64,000 nucleotides of DNA from positions 36,552,166-36,616,165 of the forward strand of contig CAIIXF020000011.1 of assembly GCA_903813345.2 (NCBI GenBank), written 5' to 3'. Below the pieces are notes generated by a model. It ran no database searches. It saw only the letters and a list, made by a program, of their open reading frames with translations, and had not been told where the DNA came from. The position numbers and the translations under genes were made by a program. Below are positions 29,501 through 44,500 of this stretch, in pieces (the first letter of the stretch is position 1; each line of letters begins with the position of its first letter). Origin of the DNA: Owenia fusiformis (lineage: Eukaryota; Annelida; Polychaeta; Sabellida; Oweniidae).

Positions 29501-32500
29501 TAATAAAAATAGACGCCACTTTTGCAAATAATCTTATGTTGGCCCCGAAGGCTTTTTAGATATCAGTTAATAGGCAAGTTAGTGAGTAAGCAAGTTACCA
29601 AGAAAGAAAATAAGTTGCTCGATGAACAAAGAATTACTTAGCTACTTCATGACTGAAGTTAAACTCATCAGATAACTAATAGACTAGAATCAAATGATGA
29701 TAAAAGCCTCTAGAAAGTGAAGGTACTTATATTTTAATGAGCCGGCAAGAGACCTGTATCAAAATACTCCTTTATATATAACGATATATAAAAAAGATAT
29801 GTGAGATTTAACATGGCGAACGAGGTGTCAAAAGGCACTAATTTGACAATTAATTAAAAGAGTATTCCTCATTTTTTAACTAGTTCAACATATACAATCA
29901 GTGTTGATCACCACATAAATAAATGTTGTCAATGTGCCAGGCTGGAGCCCTGCCAACCAATCAGTGTTTTGGAAATTGCACACTGGTTTCATACAGACTG
30001 TACGTTATCTGGTTTGATTAGCTTTATTGAACTAGTACCAATAATCACCATGCACAATCATCTCCCTATCAAAACAGATTTGTTAGTCATTGGTTCAGTT
30101 AACGGGATCTATCATTACTCTCATCTCAATTGCAACCTATTGTATGAAACAGAGAAAACAGGATGTGTCTTCTGTCCACAACATGGTTTAACTTTATGAA
30201 ATGCTCAACACAAACAACAATGTATACAATACAGGGAACGATAAAAAGATGATTGATGCATAACACCAAAACAGAAAAGATAACAGATAAATATTATGAC
30301 ATTTTCAGCAATGGGAAAGGTATAACTCCAGAACAGTTAAAATGTCACAATACACTTGCAATGTTAGAGTACATACAAATCAGTAATTTAATTCTCAATG
30401 CGGTACATCCATCATAGGGTGTAAGACTAGATAATGGAGAGGTTAAGCTTTGCATATATAATCGAAACTGAACCTGTACGTATCACTCGACCATATACAA
30501 ATTCATGTAGCCTTCTCATATAAATAGCCGTTCAAATCCAGTGTTTGTTTAGACTACACCATAGCGTGTAATGATTCTATAGTATGTCATTGATGCGGTT
30601 TTATAGCTGGTTCTCTAATACATATTTTAAACGAGCTCGTTTCGTAAGATTTTTGGCGCTAAATCATGCATGACATACATCATCGTGTTCAGCAAGAATT
30701 CAACTGTGCATCGAAATCAAAATTGACAGCAGAGTGTTCAATAGACACGAGTAAAATGGTTCCCGTTGACCCAACGTCAAATTTCAAATCTCCCGTTCTG
30801 AACCCGAAACTCTGAAGCTGAAAGAGTATCTGAAGTAGACTAAGCGCGCATAAAACTATGAGCGCTCGATACATTCCTTTGTTAATTTTTGTACTTTGCG
30901 TTCACGGTTACGTTGTGAAAAACATCGTTAGCTTAACCTCTCCAATATGAATGAACTAACGTCAAAGAAATGTAGAGATCACTAAGACTGTTTTTCCAAA
31001 TTTAAAAGTGATATTTAGAAGTCTTCCAATAGCATCAGTAATTATTTGACATGCAGCATTCTCTCACAAGTGAGCTCCATGTATCTTCTACTGCTAAAGA
31101 GGAACATGTTCCAAAGTTGTCAGATGTGACAAAAATATACTATGCATTAGATGGTGATTCTAAACAAAAAGCATTAGAGCTGCACATAAAAGAGTTCTAC
31201 AAGTTAATTGTCTCATTACAAGGTATATGCTGTATGGCTTAAACTGTTATTTTACCCATAAATTATGCTGATCAAGACTATGGATTATCCTGCTATATCA
31301 TTGGAGCAGCAAAATACGATTATCAGGAGATGGTGCATACAGCACTGCGACTTAAAAGATATATTTTGATGCACCAAACTACCAAGCCACTTGATATTGA
31401 CTACATGGCTCATGTGCTAAGGCTGTCCAAAAGGATTTTATTGCTCCACCCCCATTGCTTGCTCTGCCTCATTGTTCATATTTTTTAATCAAATAAAAGA
31501 AGGCATAATTGTTTGAAGCAAAAATTTATTCAAACTCTATACAGACTATTATTCAAGATAGTAAACAGAAGCCTCCGCTAAAACGTTAAAATTAATAATG
31601 GAAACTGATCGTTTTGAGTAGAGGATGTTCACGCCTTTGTCATTAACTTCGTATTCAGTCATTAAATGTTTCTCCCAAATGTCTTGCAGAAGTATGATTG
31701 ACAATTGTCACTGCTTGCGCTGGTTCATTTTATCTGAGAATAAAAAGTAGTTTTCAGTTAAATATCAAATTGTGTGGAAACATTGAAACTTGTAAAAATG
31801 ACATGCTCCACCTCATTGTTCAAAATAGTCGATGACAGGCTGTGATGATGATACTGACACTTATGTTTCCACATAACAGTATATGTTTTAATATCCATTT
31901 TAGATTAATAGTAAATCAACCATCGTGTCTGCAAATGTTTTGAGGATATATTAAAGTATACATTGGAGACATGCACTACCTTTGAATTCTTTACTTCTAT
32001 GAACATTTGGGTAATGTAACATATGAACTGGAATATAACACAATGTAGTACGAAATAAAATTTAATTAAAATATATTATTTTCTTGGTGAAGTGCTAATT
32101 CGAGTAGTAAACCTTAATAATATCTCTATTATTAATGCATATAAATAGTACATTGACAATTTATTTCACTTGTTGGCCAACCACAAGCAATTTCCCTAAA
32201 AGCTCCCAAAAATCTCCAAAAACAATCAAATATAGTTTATTTTCACTCACTTTTTGTAGTTAATCAGACTGTTTGGACTAAAACAAATTTTCAATTTTTT
32301 TAATTTCAAATTTTTTTTCTGCAAAAAACACATTTTTTACCCAAAAACACATTTTGAAACCTATTTCTTCTTGTTAAATCTCGGTACCAATTTAGAAAAC
32401 CTTTACCTTTCAATTGGTAAACATGAATTGCCGGCTCGTCAAAATATAAATATATAAAAATATATAAAAATATAATATAAGATGTCATGATATTTTCAAC

Positions 32501-35500
32501 CCTCTGATTCTAGCCTATAAGGCATTACGTTATTTTAACAACTTAATACGTTAGTAGCATTAGTTGGTACTTTACTAAATAGGTACGACATTGTCATCAT
32601 CTCGGCAGACAGGCGCCATCTCAGATATTGGATCATTAACTGTGTGTCAAAACGCAACATATTGATGCAACAAAAATTGAAAACGCAGGGATGGAAGGGG
32701 TTGAAAATCAGGACAACATTTCAGAAAAAGACATGTGGATGGGTTATTTGCGCCTTTCCTGTCTCAAAGTCGAAATTATTTTATTCCCTCTATAAGTACT
32801 TTTCCTGAAAGAAATTTATTGGCCTATGCGCCTGTTCAATTCCACAGAAAATAGCCAAATCTAACATATGACTGTACACAATCCATCTTCCATTGACTGT
32901 TCTAGTTTATGAACGTCAATATCTAAAAGCTGGTATAGTCAACTACCGTATGTGTTTAAACCTTTAGAGAAATGAATGAGCTGACATCTGTTAGTCAAAA
33001 CAATATAGTGTGTTGTCTCAAACGAGAACCATTTGTGACCTGTTATGATGATATTGACCTTTGGCCTTACTTTCAGACCTCATTAGGGTATCTGAATTCA
33101 AATAGAAAATTCTAAAATATTCGTTTTCCCTTTCAATGATCACTTAGGTCAAAAATTTGAATCTCAAATATACGGTAAATCTTGTAAATGATTTAAAGAT
33201 GGTCAACTTGAAGTTAAAAATGACTGTTTTCAACCCCTTATATCTGATCTTCATGTCTATCTCCATTATTAATCTCTGGCAAAATATTGAAACGTATCAT
33301 TTGGATTTGTGATACTTTAAAAACGTTGACAGGACCTTGATATTGACATTTTCAGTAACAAGTAGATGTATAGGTTTGTGTAAGGTGAATGAAATAATGT
33401 GAGAATAAGGAGAATCTAACAATAAAACAATCTTTTGTATATTATTGTCTGAAATATCACTCTCATTATGCTTATTAGGTCTTCTTTCGTACTTACTATT
33501 CCCCTAACAGAGAAAGTAATCCCCAAGAGGCGGATTGTGTTGATACATTAGCAAAATCTCTTGTGGTAAGTAATACTGACTTCAATCTGTAAATGTATCA
33601 ATGTACAGTTGCGTAATCATAAAATAGATAATAATAATAATAACGATTTATAAGAATAAGATGCGTATCAACGATATTTACTTTATTCTTTAAATGTATC
33701 ATGTGCAATTATGTAGTAGTGAATAATAAGATTAAGATGCACGTCATCAATATATTTACTTTATTCTGTAAATTTATTAATGTGCAGTTGTGTAATAATG
33801 AACTAATAATGAACGATTTATTAGATTAAGAAAATTTTAAATTCGATGTAATGTTTTATTGTATTCAACGTAACAGGTGTCCAAAAAAAACAGGACCGTA
33901 AGAAAGTTGAATAACTCTGTCAATTTTGAATATTTTGCCTTGAAATTTAAGAATTCTTTAGTTCATTTAATGTGAATTTTGTTCTGAAAGTTTGATGATA
34001 ATCTGTTCATTGTGTCAAAAACTACATTTCTTTACAAAACATGCTCAAAGTGGGCACTTCTCCTCTCTATGCACAAACGAATCCTGCGAACAAAGTTGTT
34101 AATGACCCTTACCTACACACATTAATGTGGATGGTAAATATTGGGGTAGTTATTGCCCTCTTAAGATTGCTAGGGGCCTGTAAGTATACGCATGGGCTTT
34201 GAGGAATCCTCAAAGATACAAATTTGGGGGATTTAGATCTGGCAAATGAGCTGCCCATATGGTTTGCGTTCTGCAACTGATGAGCTGACCACCAAAGCAT
34301 TGCCTAAACCATTTCCAGTGTTGGGGTGGTATTGACTTGTTGAAACCACTGCTTAATTATCTCCTTAGATGTCCCTTCTGGTGCTTAGTGACCTCCAAAA
34401 CTTGGTGAGAACTTACTGTTCCTTGTTCATGGTGATAGCAAGTCCCACGTCACCTCCGAACCAAAAGGGACTGATGATTCCATGTTTCCTCATTGCCACC
34501 CAGGGAGTGCATTGTTCAGAATGCAATGGATGCTGTAACACTTCATCAGGAGGATGTAAGCCCCAGTAGCAATTGTTCTTGGAACAAACTTGTCCATTCA
34601 GAAAGACATGTGTGTAGGAGGATCATCAACAGCTTTGTTCGCCGGATTGAATTGTGCATAGAGATGAGATTTACACATTTGGGGCATGTTTTGTAAGGAG
34701 CTGTAGTTTTTGACTCAATTGGTAGATTATTATCAAACTTTCACAACAAAATTCACATTGAAAGAACTAAATAATTCTGAAATTTCAAGGCAAAATATGC
34801 AAAATTGACCGAGTTATTCAACTTTCTTACGGTCCTGTTTTTTTGGACACCCTGTAAGTTGCCTAACAAGGAATGTGTAGTGCAATATTCAACGTGAGTT
34901 GCCTAACAAGGAATATGTAGTGCTATTTTTCTATTCCATTATGACTTAGTTGTGACTAAGTTTGGTTAATACCGTATACCATTGTTTAGTGATCATGTGT
35001 ATGTCTTACTTTAAATACAGGACTTTGTCGATTGCTGTGGACCTTTGTTAAGTGACACCACACATGTGAAGACAATGACAAGCTGCATGAGTAGTGTCCT
35101 TTCGGCCTCCACTCTCCCTGTTAAGGTAATCTATTTTGACCATCCAATGTCAATCTAAAATAGAATCACTAACTGCATTATTTTTTTTGATTAATAATCA
35201 CATTAATGATATCTCTAGATTTCACCAATAACAGGTTTTTAGGTATTACTGGTCACAACATTTGCTAATATTTTCCATGGTTGTGCCATACCAAATGTTT
35301 CTCTTTACTTTTAAGCTATTTGCTTTTGGACACCATCGTGGCAATATTTATGTATATACTATATTGCATGTACATGTTCAGATCTAACATTATTGTATTT
35401 AGGTTGTACGCCTTAAAGTGGCAAAGCTTAGTCAACAGGTAGTCAACATTACAAATGCATGGCGAATTTTTCATATCTACATAGTAATGATAATACTTTT

Positions 35501-38500
35501 TAACTTTATACAGTTAAATCAATGAAATATACTGAGCATGTCATCATCAAATTGTATGATTTAGACTAGTTATGTTTTTACTCTACATCGTTCGATCTTT
35601 ATCCGACAGTTCATGCATGCAAAGCCAGACTTGGAACTGTACTTCTATTTCATATGTATATGAGTATATTTACATATATAGGTATATACACTCCCCTCCA
35701 TATGTTTGACAACCTTAGCTCCCCCATTGAACTACGTGTAAAAGCCCTTTTACTTTTGAATTTTTATTTACTTAACCTGCGATGGAAATACTTATACTAT
35801 TGATTGAAACGTAATTTGCCCTTATTTCCAATACCTCCAAATTTTAACTTTGAAGCTCTGTAACTTTAGTATTCATTAAGTAAGCTAAACACTTAGTGTA
35901 CAAAAAAGTTACACAATTCAATTTTCGATATATATTTCTATATGCTGAATCTTTTACTGAAGAGATATCCTGATTTCTGATTTCCTCCGAACCCACCTTT
36001 TCCCATTGGTTTACATGGGAATGACGATTTTCAAAAATTCATCAAATTTATCATCAATTTTCGACGTATTTGTAATCGAGGAAAAAGATTGGCAAAATTA
36101 GAGGGTATTGGAAATGAAATCAAGATACGTGTCCATCAATATTATAAGTTATTATATATTATTGCAGGTTAAGTGAATAAAAATTCAAACGTAGAGAGGC
36201 TTTAACACGTATGTCAATGGGGGGGGGGAGCTAAGGTTGCCAAACATATGGAGGGGAGTGTATATGTGTGTGAGACATGAGTTATTTCTAAAGCTGTATG
36301 TGACTAAGTAAAATCTTATTAACTAGACAAGATCCGTGTGTTAATTGCAATTTTGTTACTTCTGATGTAACGAAATGAAACAATATACTAACAAAGGCTA
36401 CTGAAACATTATATTATTTCTTTCAGTTTTTCTATTTTGGTATTTTTCTATTTTAAAAGACCATTTGCATGTGTGCGTCTTCATATTAATTATACAAATG
36501 CATACAAGTTGATTGCCACATTATTATAAGATGAGAGATGTTTATTATACGCATATAGCTGTTCTATATATTCATTTTGTTATGCGACATTATGTTGACA
36601 GCAAAATGAAATAGTATAAGAGCGGTTATTGTTGTTATCTGTCAATATATTCATACAAATGAGTATTATACTTCATAGAATACTCTACTAACTATTTATT
36701 AAGCACTTTAACAACTTTTACTTACCTACAAAATAGGTGTATTATACTTCATATTTACATGTGTTTGAGCTGTTATATTGTTATATGCCATTATATTTAA
36801 TGAAGAAGTGATATATTTTACGTTTACAGGTGATGGAACAGTTCCAAGAGAAGTACGGGGCTGGTTCTGAACAACTTGACATCAGAAGTGATGCCAGGAA
36901 GGTGAATATATAGAATGATTAGTACTAGATTCCAAATACGTGACACTAAGCCTAATTGATCCAAACACAGTCAGGTGTCATAGATACTTGATGAATACTT
37001 TTAATAGAACTTCAAATGTTTGAATAAAATGACCCAAATCTTCCCGCTGGCCAGAAATTCTTTTAAAATCATGCAGTTTTTTTCACCATGCTGTGCATTT
37101 TTCGCATGCTTTTTTCCAAAACTGTCAAAAAAGGCCCCCTTGGCAGCTCTCCTTAGCAAAAACACTCACCCCAGGTAAATCCTGGCTCCGGGCCTGAAAC
37201 ATACGAAGTCTGCAACAAATTATTGATAAATAATGTTTAAATAACTTCATATATTTGAATAAAATGAACTTACTCATAGGCATATGAGGAATACTACCAA
37301 GCAGAAGAAGAACTAAATGTGCAGTTGAACATCTACTCAGTCAACTTCAGTGTTATCTATGGAGGGCCAAATGATGTAAAGACACAGATTTCTTTCCCTA
37401 ATGATATAGGTATGTGATAACTTAACTACTTCATTGTCAATTGTGAGGTGGCGCCATGAGTAATTTTGAAATAAGTTACATTCAATATACTTATAAAATT
37501 CAAACTTCTAATCAATCCCATCATCTATGCTATTTAATTTAATGGAAATATGGAATCAATTTTATTTCACCACCTTGTAGAGTACACTGATGTTAACGGA
37601 AATGAGAAATCAATTTCATTGCCGTTGTTGTTCAGTTTAATGTGATATTTCACTACCTTGTAGAGGGCACTGATGTTTATGAAAATAAGAAATCAATTTC
37701 ATGGCCGTTGCTGTTCAGTTTAATGTGATATTTTACTACCTTGTAGAGGACACTGATGTTAACGGAAATAAGATATTAATTTCATTGCCGTTTTCTGTTC
37801 AGTTAAATGAGATATTGTACTACCTTGTAGAGAACACTGATGTTTATGAAAATAAGGAATCAATTTCTTCCTCTTTGCTGTTCAGTTTAATGTAATATTC
37901 CACTGTCTCATAGCGTACACTAATGTTACTGGAAATTAGGAATCAATTTCATCGCCGTTGCTGTTCAATAAAATGAGATATTGTACTACCTTGTAGAGTG
38001 CACTGATGTTAATGGAAATGTGAAATCAATTTCATGACCGTTGCTGTTCAATAAAATGAGATATTGTACTACCTTGTAGAGTGCACTGATGTTAATGGAA
38101 ATTAAGAATCGATTTCATTATATTTTCTGTTCAGTTTAATGTGGTATTGTACTGCCTTGTAGAGTACACTGATATTGGCGGAAATGAGGAACTCCCATTA
38201 GGACAAGAGTTTCAAGAACACATAAAGTGCTTTGTGAATGATGATAAGACCCCATCACAAAGATACCAACTTGCTGGAAAGCTAGTGGAACAACTCCAGT
38301 AAGTTAGGTTTTTCTTATTCGCCATATAGACTAGCACATTTCCTTCAGTCTAAGTATATAGGACATGTATCAGTGTTTGTTACAAAGAATGACACATATT
38401 ATCTCTTGTTTTAGAATATCAGCTTCCCACACCCAATTGACAGAAAGGGATCGATTAGAACAGCAGATGCTTGACATCAAATCTTTACAGTTGTTGAGAG

Positions 38501-41500
38501 CTTCAATCCACAATGAAATAGTGAGACTACCAGATGACTGGGAGAATGATATCACAAATAACAAAAAGTAGGGAAAATGTAAACCATAATACAACTTCCG
38601 CTGAATAACACAATGGAATATATTACTTGACATTAAAAAATCACCTTGCCATCTCATATTGATACTGGCCACATAGTTAATCTCTCCCAGTTAATAAACT
38701 TTAGAGGTTATTTACCGGGTTGTATCAACTATGGGTTTTATTCCAATGAACAATATGATATTTCGCTAGGGCCCGGAGGGGGAGAGTGAAATATCACATA
38801 TTATTACCACCTTGCCGGGCCACTTCTAGGGGTCTTAGTGCTAGTTTAGAAGGCATTCATTTTAAGTTATAGACCTGAGCAATATGTGAAGTCATAGTGG
38901 TGGTCCATATTGCCGGTCAAGAATGCAATTAATGTCACTATGTTTGAGACAGACCTTCCATACTGAACTGGACTTGAGACTGAGTAACTCTCTTATGAAA
39001 ACAGGGCTGACAAATATCTTAACTTGCTCTAAAATAGGCCTGCAAAAATAGTTCAACTGACACTTGAGCAGTAGAGCCAACAAAAATTTCTAAAAAGCAA
39101 GTCCAATGTACTGTTTATAGAACCCCTATTCTTACTATTGAAATGGATTCTAGTTATACTGTTCCACATAAATCTACTTGTTAAGACTCAATAAATTGAG
39201 TTCTACTGAAAAAAGGGAATTTCAGCAATGGTTAATGACTTTACTTGGGGATACAATTGACTTCAAACATGCATATCATCAAGTAAAGGTTCCATTGCTG
39301 ATCAGGAGGCTCTTCGGATCCAAGAACATGAAACAAGTCTGAATTTGAACATTAATAATGTTTTGAACACAAAAAATCATTCACTGTGTCATTCCTACTT
39401 GAATGCTGACTTGGTACGTTGTTGATTTTACCACCTTTCATAATGGTCATGATTGCTCAGTCATCCGTGGCAGTTACATAATGATCTAAGTACCATTTGA
39501 TTGAAGACAGAATAGGCCTTTTACTGCTAGCACTGCTATCTTCGTATTTTTAAAGCATTGCTCAGAATTGTAGTTGGGTATACTTTTTGTGTCACGCTAT
39601 ACCGACCAAACTGAACGAAATATAAATACTTTGGCTCCCACCCGGAAGCTGAAGGTGTGAGGTTTCATATCCATCCGCCAAAAGGCATGACCCCTATATA
39701 GTCCATTTAAAAATGTGTGACTTCGTTCTAAAAAAACGCCATAGTTGGCTTCTATGGTACCTAATATGCCTTTTTGGTTTCAAAATGAAGAAGAGTTCAA
39801 CTTTCATTTTAATTACGAAAATAGCGATGTAGGTCAAAATAGTTCCAACGTGAGCATGCTAACTACGCGTGCGCCCGTCATCTCAACCAGACTCCCTATA
39901 ATTTGATGTAGATCGATCGAACCCCTATATGAACAAGTACATTTTGATATATAAAACTATGGTGGGGGTAAGCGTTTCATAGTTGGTCACGAACGCCATA
40001 TGTGCAAAGAAGTGTACATAATTTTCGAATTTCGTTTTGGATTACGGTACTCACACCTGAATACAAAATTTGTAAGAGGAATTGAGATGTGAATACGATT
40101 TTAGTGAGAGGGATTAGGAGGAGGGACAATATCACTTGGTTCAATATCAAAAATATTCCACAGTGATATTCACAAGGAAGAAGTAGTATCATACGATATG
40201 TATATATTATTTATATTATAGTTGTGTATTTTATCATACTTAATCGATTGTATCCGAAGCTGTATTTAATTTTGCATTGAAATGGTGTTGAATATTTCAT
40301 TCGCATATTTTACTATGACTACTATTCTATGAATAATTTTTATTGGTCATTTAGGAAACTCAAGAGGATAGAAGAAGCACAGAACGCTCTCAATGAGCAT
40401 GATGCGATATTGAAAGTTCTTCCCCACCTGTCAAAACCAGGGGATGACATCATAAGAGAGGTCCTGGCATTCGTTGCCTGTATGCTGTTTGGTGGAAACA
40501 AAAACGTTCAGGTGAAATATAAGATATCATGTATAGTATTTTTCATATTTTGGAATGCATGCAAAAATGATTATTATTATTAAGGATTTAAGCACTGAAC
40601 TCAATGCTTAGTTTGTAAATATATAACATATCGATTGTTACTCTCTAAAATTATTACCAAGATATTTAAGGAAGGAACGATCCACAAATACCTTTTACTA
40701 ACTAAGCATTGGGTTTGTTGCTTATATCCAATTCACACATGGCAGAATAGTTTTATGAAATAAAATAGATTTCAACTACAGAGGTAGGCCATTTCCATCC
40801 AGTGTCTTGATGGCTGTGTGCATCCTCCCTCTGAGTGATCTAATATTAACTTGTAAGTGCCTAGATATTCAATTTTTAGAACGAAAACAATGAATCAGTT
40901 GAATATACAAATAGGTAGAGTGAACAAGACTGTCAACTTGAAATTATGAAATTGATGATATCTAAAAATAGAGTTTAAGAACTACTAGAAAACTAAAAAT
41001 TAGCCATTATTGGTTGTACATATTATTTGAATTATGATCGACTGAAATTTGATATATGATGTCTGATTATGTGTGGAATATTATTGTATTATGAAACTTC
41101 AGACCCATTTTAAAATAACGCAGACATTTTTATTGTAAAATTGTTAATGCATTAGCTTATAATTTTATTCCAACTATATTTTAATAGTTCTCTATTTTAT
41201 AATGTCAGTCCGCTATATGCTTTCATGAATGTTTTGCTATGAAATGTTTAGTATTTGTGTGCATGGTTAATTGCATTGCTAGGCAAGCATGTGTGACTAT
41301 TTCTATGGAACAAGAGAGGAGAGATTCTTTGCCGCAGTTAAAAATCGTATGAACTTATCTGCAATTGCAACCAAAGAAAAGTAAGTTAACCCAGAAAACT
41401 TTAGTTAGAGGACATTCACTTGTACACAGCATTGTACACACTCAACCTTGCACAGTTCAATCCTTTATTTTTTATAAAACATTTTGCAAGTTGGTGATTT

Positions 41501-44500
41501 TCGGCTATTTTAGAGAGAAATTGTTTCAAAATGGATGTATACACTGCTGTGACGTGGGTGTTCCTGATAACATACCGTTGATGTTGTTCATGATTATGTA
41601 ATAATGTTTTATTCTAGACGAGTATGGTGAATTATTTCTATGGCACTAGAGAGGAGCGATTTTTTGGAGCAGTTAAGAATCGCATTATGTTATCAACGAT
41701 AACAATGAAAGAGAAGTAAAAACATGATTTATACGATGTATATGCTTTCACTTACACATGTCTATTGCCCGTACACGCTCGTTTGATGAGCTACACGTGT
41801 AAAACATGTCCATACGCACTAAAGTACTTGAAAGAGCTTCTCACAATCCAGCTCACAATTTGCCAGTCTTGTTACATGAAAGTTGTTCTATATTCACTAT
41901 GTAATAATTGGTTTCTCTCTAATGTACTTAGCATCTCATATGTTCCTCTTTTGTTTACTTGTATGTATCTCTTGGGGATCAAATATGAAGGGAATGTTTC
42001 GGTCATGTTAAGTGTTCAATTTTAACGCATCAAATAGTGTCATTGTGATGTCGTTTGGCATGTTATCATTCCGTCTCCACTTTTGTTAACTGTTTCAAAT
42101 CATGTGAGGTGTTCGAACTAGCACTTGTCCGTTGATGTGATGTGTTATGTTGGTGCCAATTGTCAAATGTTTCTGCCTCCAGTGGGAGTACTTACACAAG
42201 TTCATATGTCAAGGGAATTATTGAAATCTTCAAGTGTGAACATTTGTTCTGCTATATTTGTTTTTAATAACCGAATGTATTTTAAAATATTCCTGCCTTA
42301 TATCACTAACATACAAGTCAGAGAGCATTATATATAGGACTTTAATATCTCTGAATTAAAAGGTGCAATATATATTCGAAACATGCTACTGTAGAAAAAA
42401 TGTTTGACAAACGATAAGACTAAAAAGTAAAGCAACACAGTGAAATACACTTCCATAGGTTTGTCAACCCCCTTTTCACTTATCAAAGTCATTTTATATT
42501 TGGTAATATTAAAGAGTGTTAAAAAATTAATGTTTTATGGCCACTCAATAGGTTTGTTAGCTAAGATATGATCATTACTGTAAACTCTCATTTACTGGCC
42601 ACTTAATCCTAATGTCTGTTCAATCAGGCCCCCTTTTTGCAAAACTATTTTTTGCAAAATCATTTAGCGTGTCTGTTATTTTTAAAACACGAGCCATAGA
42701 TATACGGCACATGTTGGCGTAAAAACCAAGTGATAAGGGGTAGAGGGGCAAAGTTGATGCCAATGAAATTGAAATTTATAAATTATTGATTGTAACCTTG
42801 CTCTTTAAAATACAAAAAGATGATTATTGTTCTGTTTGAAAGATCAGCATTTAGCATATTGAATTCTAAAAACAGTAAATCGCCAAGTATTCACTAATCG
42901 CGTTCTCTCACGGATTTTAGAGAAAAACATTTTTTCAAGAACTACCCAATAAATATATTCGAATTTTTTGCGTATTTTTTGAATGTCAATACAAACTGTT
43001 GTAATATAAATTATGATGATACCATTTTCCTAATTTTAGATATGATTTTTCATTCTCCCCTACCCCCAATTTTTCAATTTCACTATTTTGATATTCATGC
43101 CGTTGCTAGGTGGTTGCTAGGCAATATCATGGACCGAAATTATATTGGAACAATACCAAGTCATACATTCATTCATCTGTATACCAAATTACTGATTGGT
43201 ATTTGTTTAATATCTTGAAATATGAATGCTAAAGACAAATACAGGTTGAACTTGAAAATGCGGACTATTCAATGTCACGGAAATATCTAAAATGTACACT
43301 CCCTAGGTCACGTTGACCTCGATTTGACCTTTGTTTACCTTCATTTCTTGTAAACCAATAACTCTCCGTAGAGGTAATTGGATAAGGTTTACAACAACAT
43401 TATTACCAACAATATTAAAATCAAAAAAGTAACAATCGCAAGGGGGGTGTTGCGACTCAGTGTTATATAAAAGGTTGAGAACATTTGGGTTAAACTGAAG
43501 GCAGTAAATATCAAATATTTCTTATTGGATGTATTATGATGTCTCTAATGAATCACAACATTCTGTTTGTCATTCCTACACCAACTATACCAGTGTATTA
43601 CTGAAGGAATACATTGGTTTAACAGTATGTTTTTTGTGCCATGCAATAATAAAATCAATTTGCAAACAAAAACATTAAAGATTGAGTGTACATCTATATC
43701 AGAGAGTAAAGAACACAACATACATATTTTCCAGACGGTCACTCATGGCTCAACATCAGGCAAAGATAGACGAGGCAATGGAGCAAGCAAAGGCTTTGAG
43801 GAAAGCTATGAAATCTGGCCAGATAGCAGCACAGGTACTCGCTTAAATAAATATTTCGTGGTTGTAGATTTTTTGGAAAGAAATTGAATTTCTTAACAAA
43901 TACATTTATAGTGCATGGCGGAACTCAAATGTTGTTGAACATTATTTGGGATACTATTGTGTAAATTGTCAAACCATTTGCCAAATTAATATTTGAAATT
44001 AACAGGATACAAAATAAAAACAAAATAACATTAGTCATGACACTGAAACATCGACAGATTTTAAATTTAGAAAAGTACATTTCTTAACATATTTTTCAAC
44101 ACTAAGGCTGTCAAAGAACGATTGGTGAGTCAGTTAAAGTAGAAATTAGTCCAGCTTTAGTTTGTGTCATTCAATGTCCTCCAATTGATACACACTCCTT
44201 AGTGCCATATCATGTGCTTTGTCTTTACATATAATTATAAATAAATGTTAGGTCGTTGCTATTGTAATGAATTGTTTGGTTGGTACATTCCCCTCTATAG
44301 GTTTGGCAACTAGAATTTGATAACATGTTAAAGCTTGTTAATGATTACTTCTTACTCGACTATAGTTCGGAGATTTATGATAAAGTTAATTATGTTTTAA
44401 GCATCATGCATAAGCAAACGATTCAGAAATGGTCATATTGTTGCCAGACTGGAATCAGCATAAAGATAAATAGGTATATAGTGTAAATACACATAGTGCT

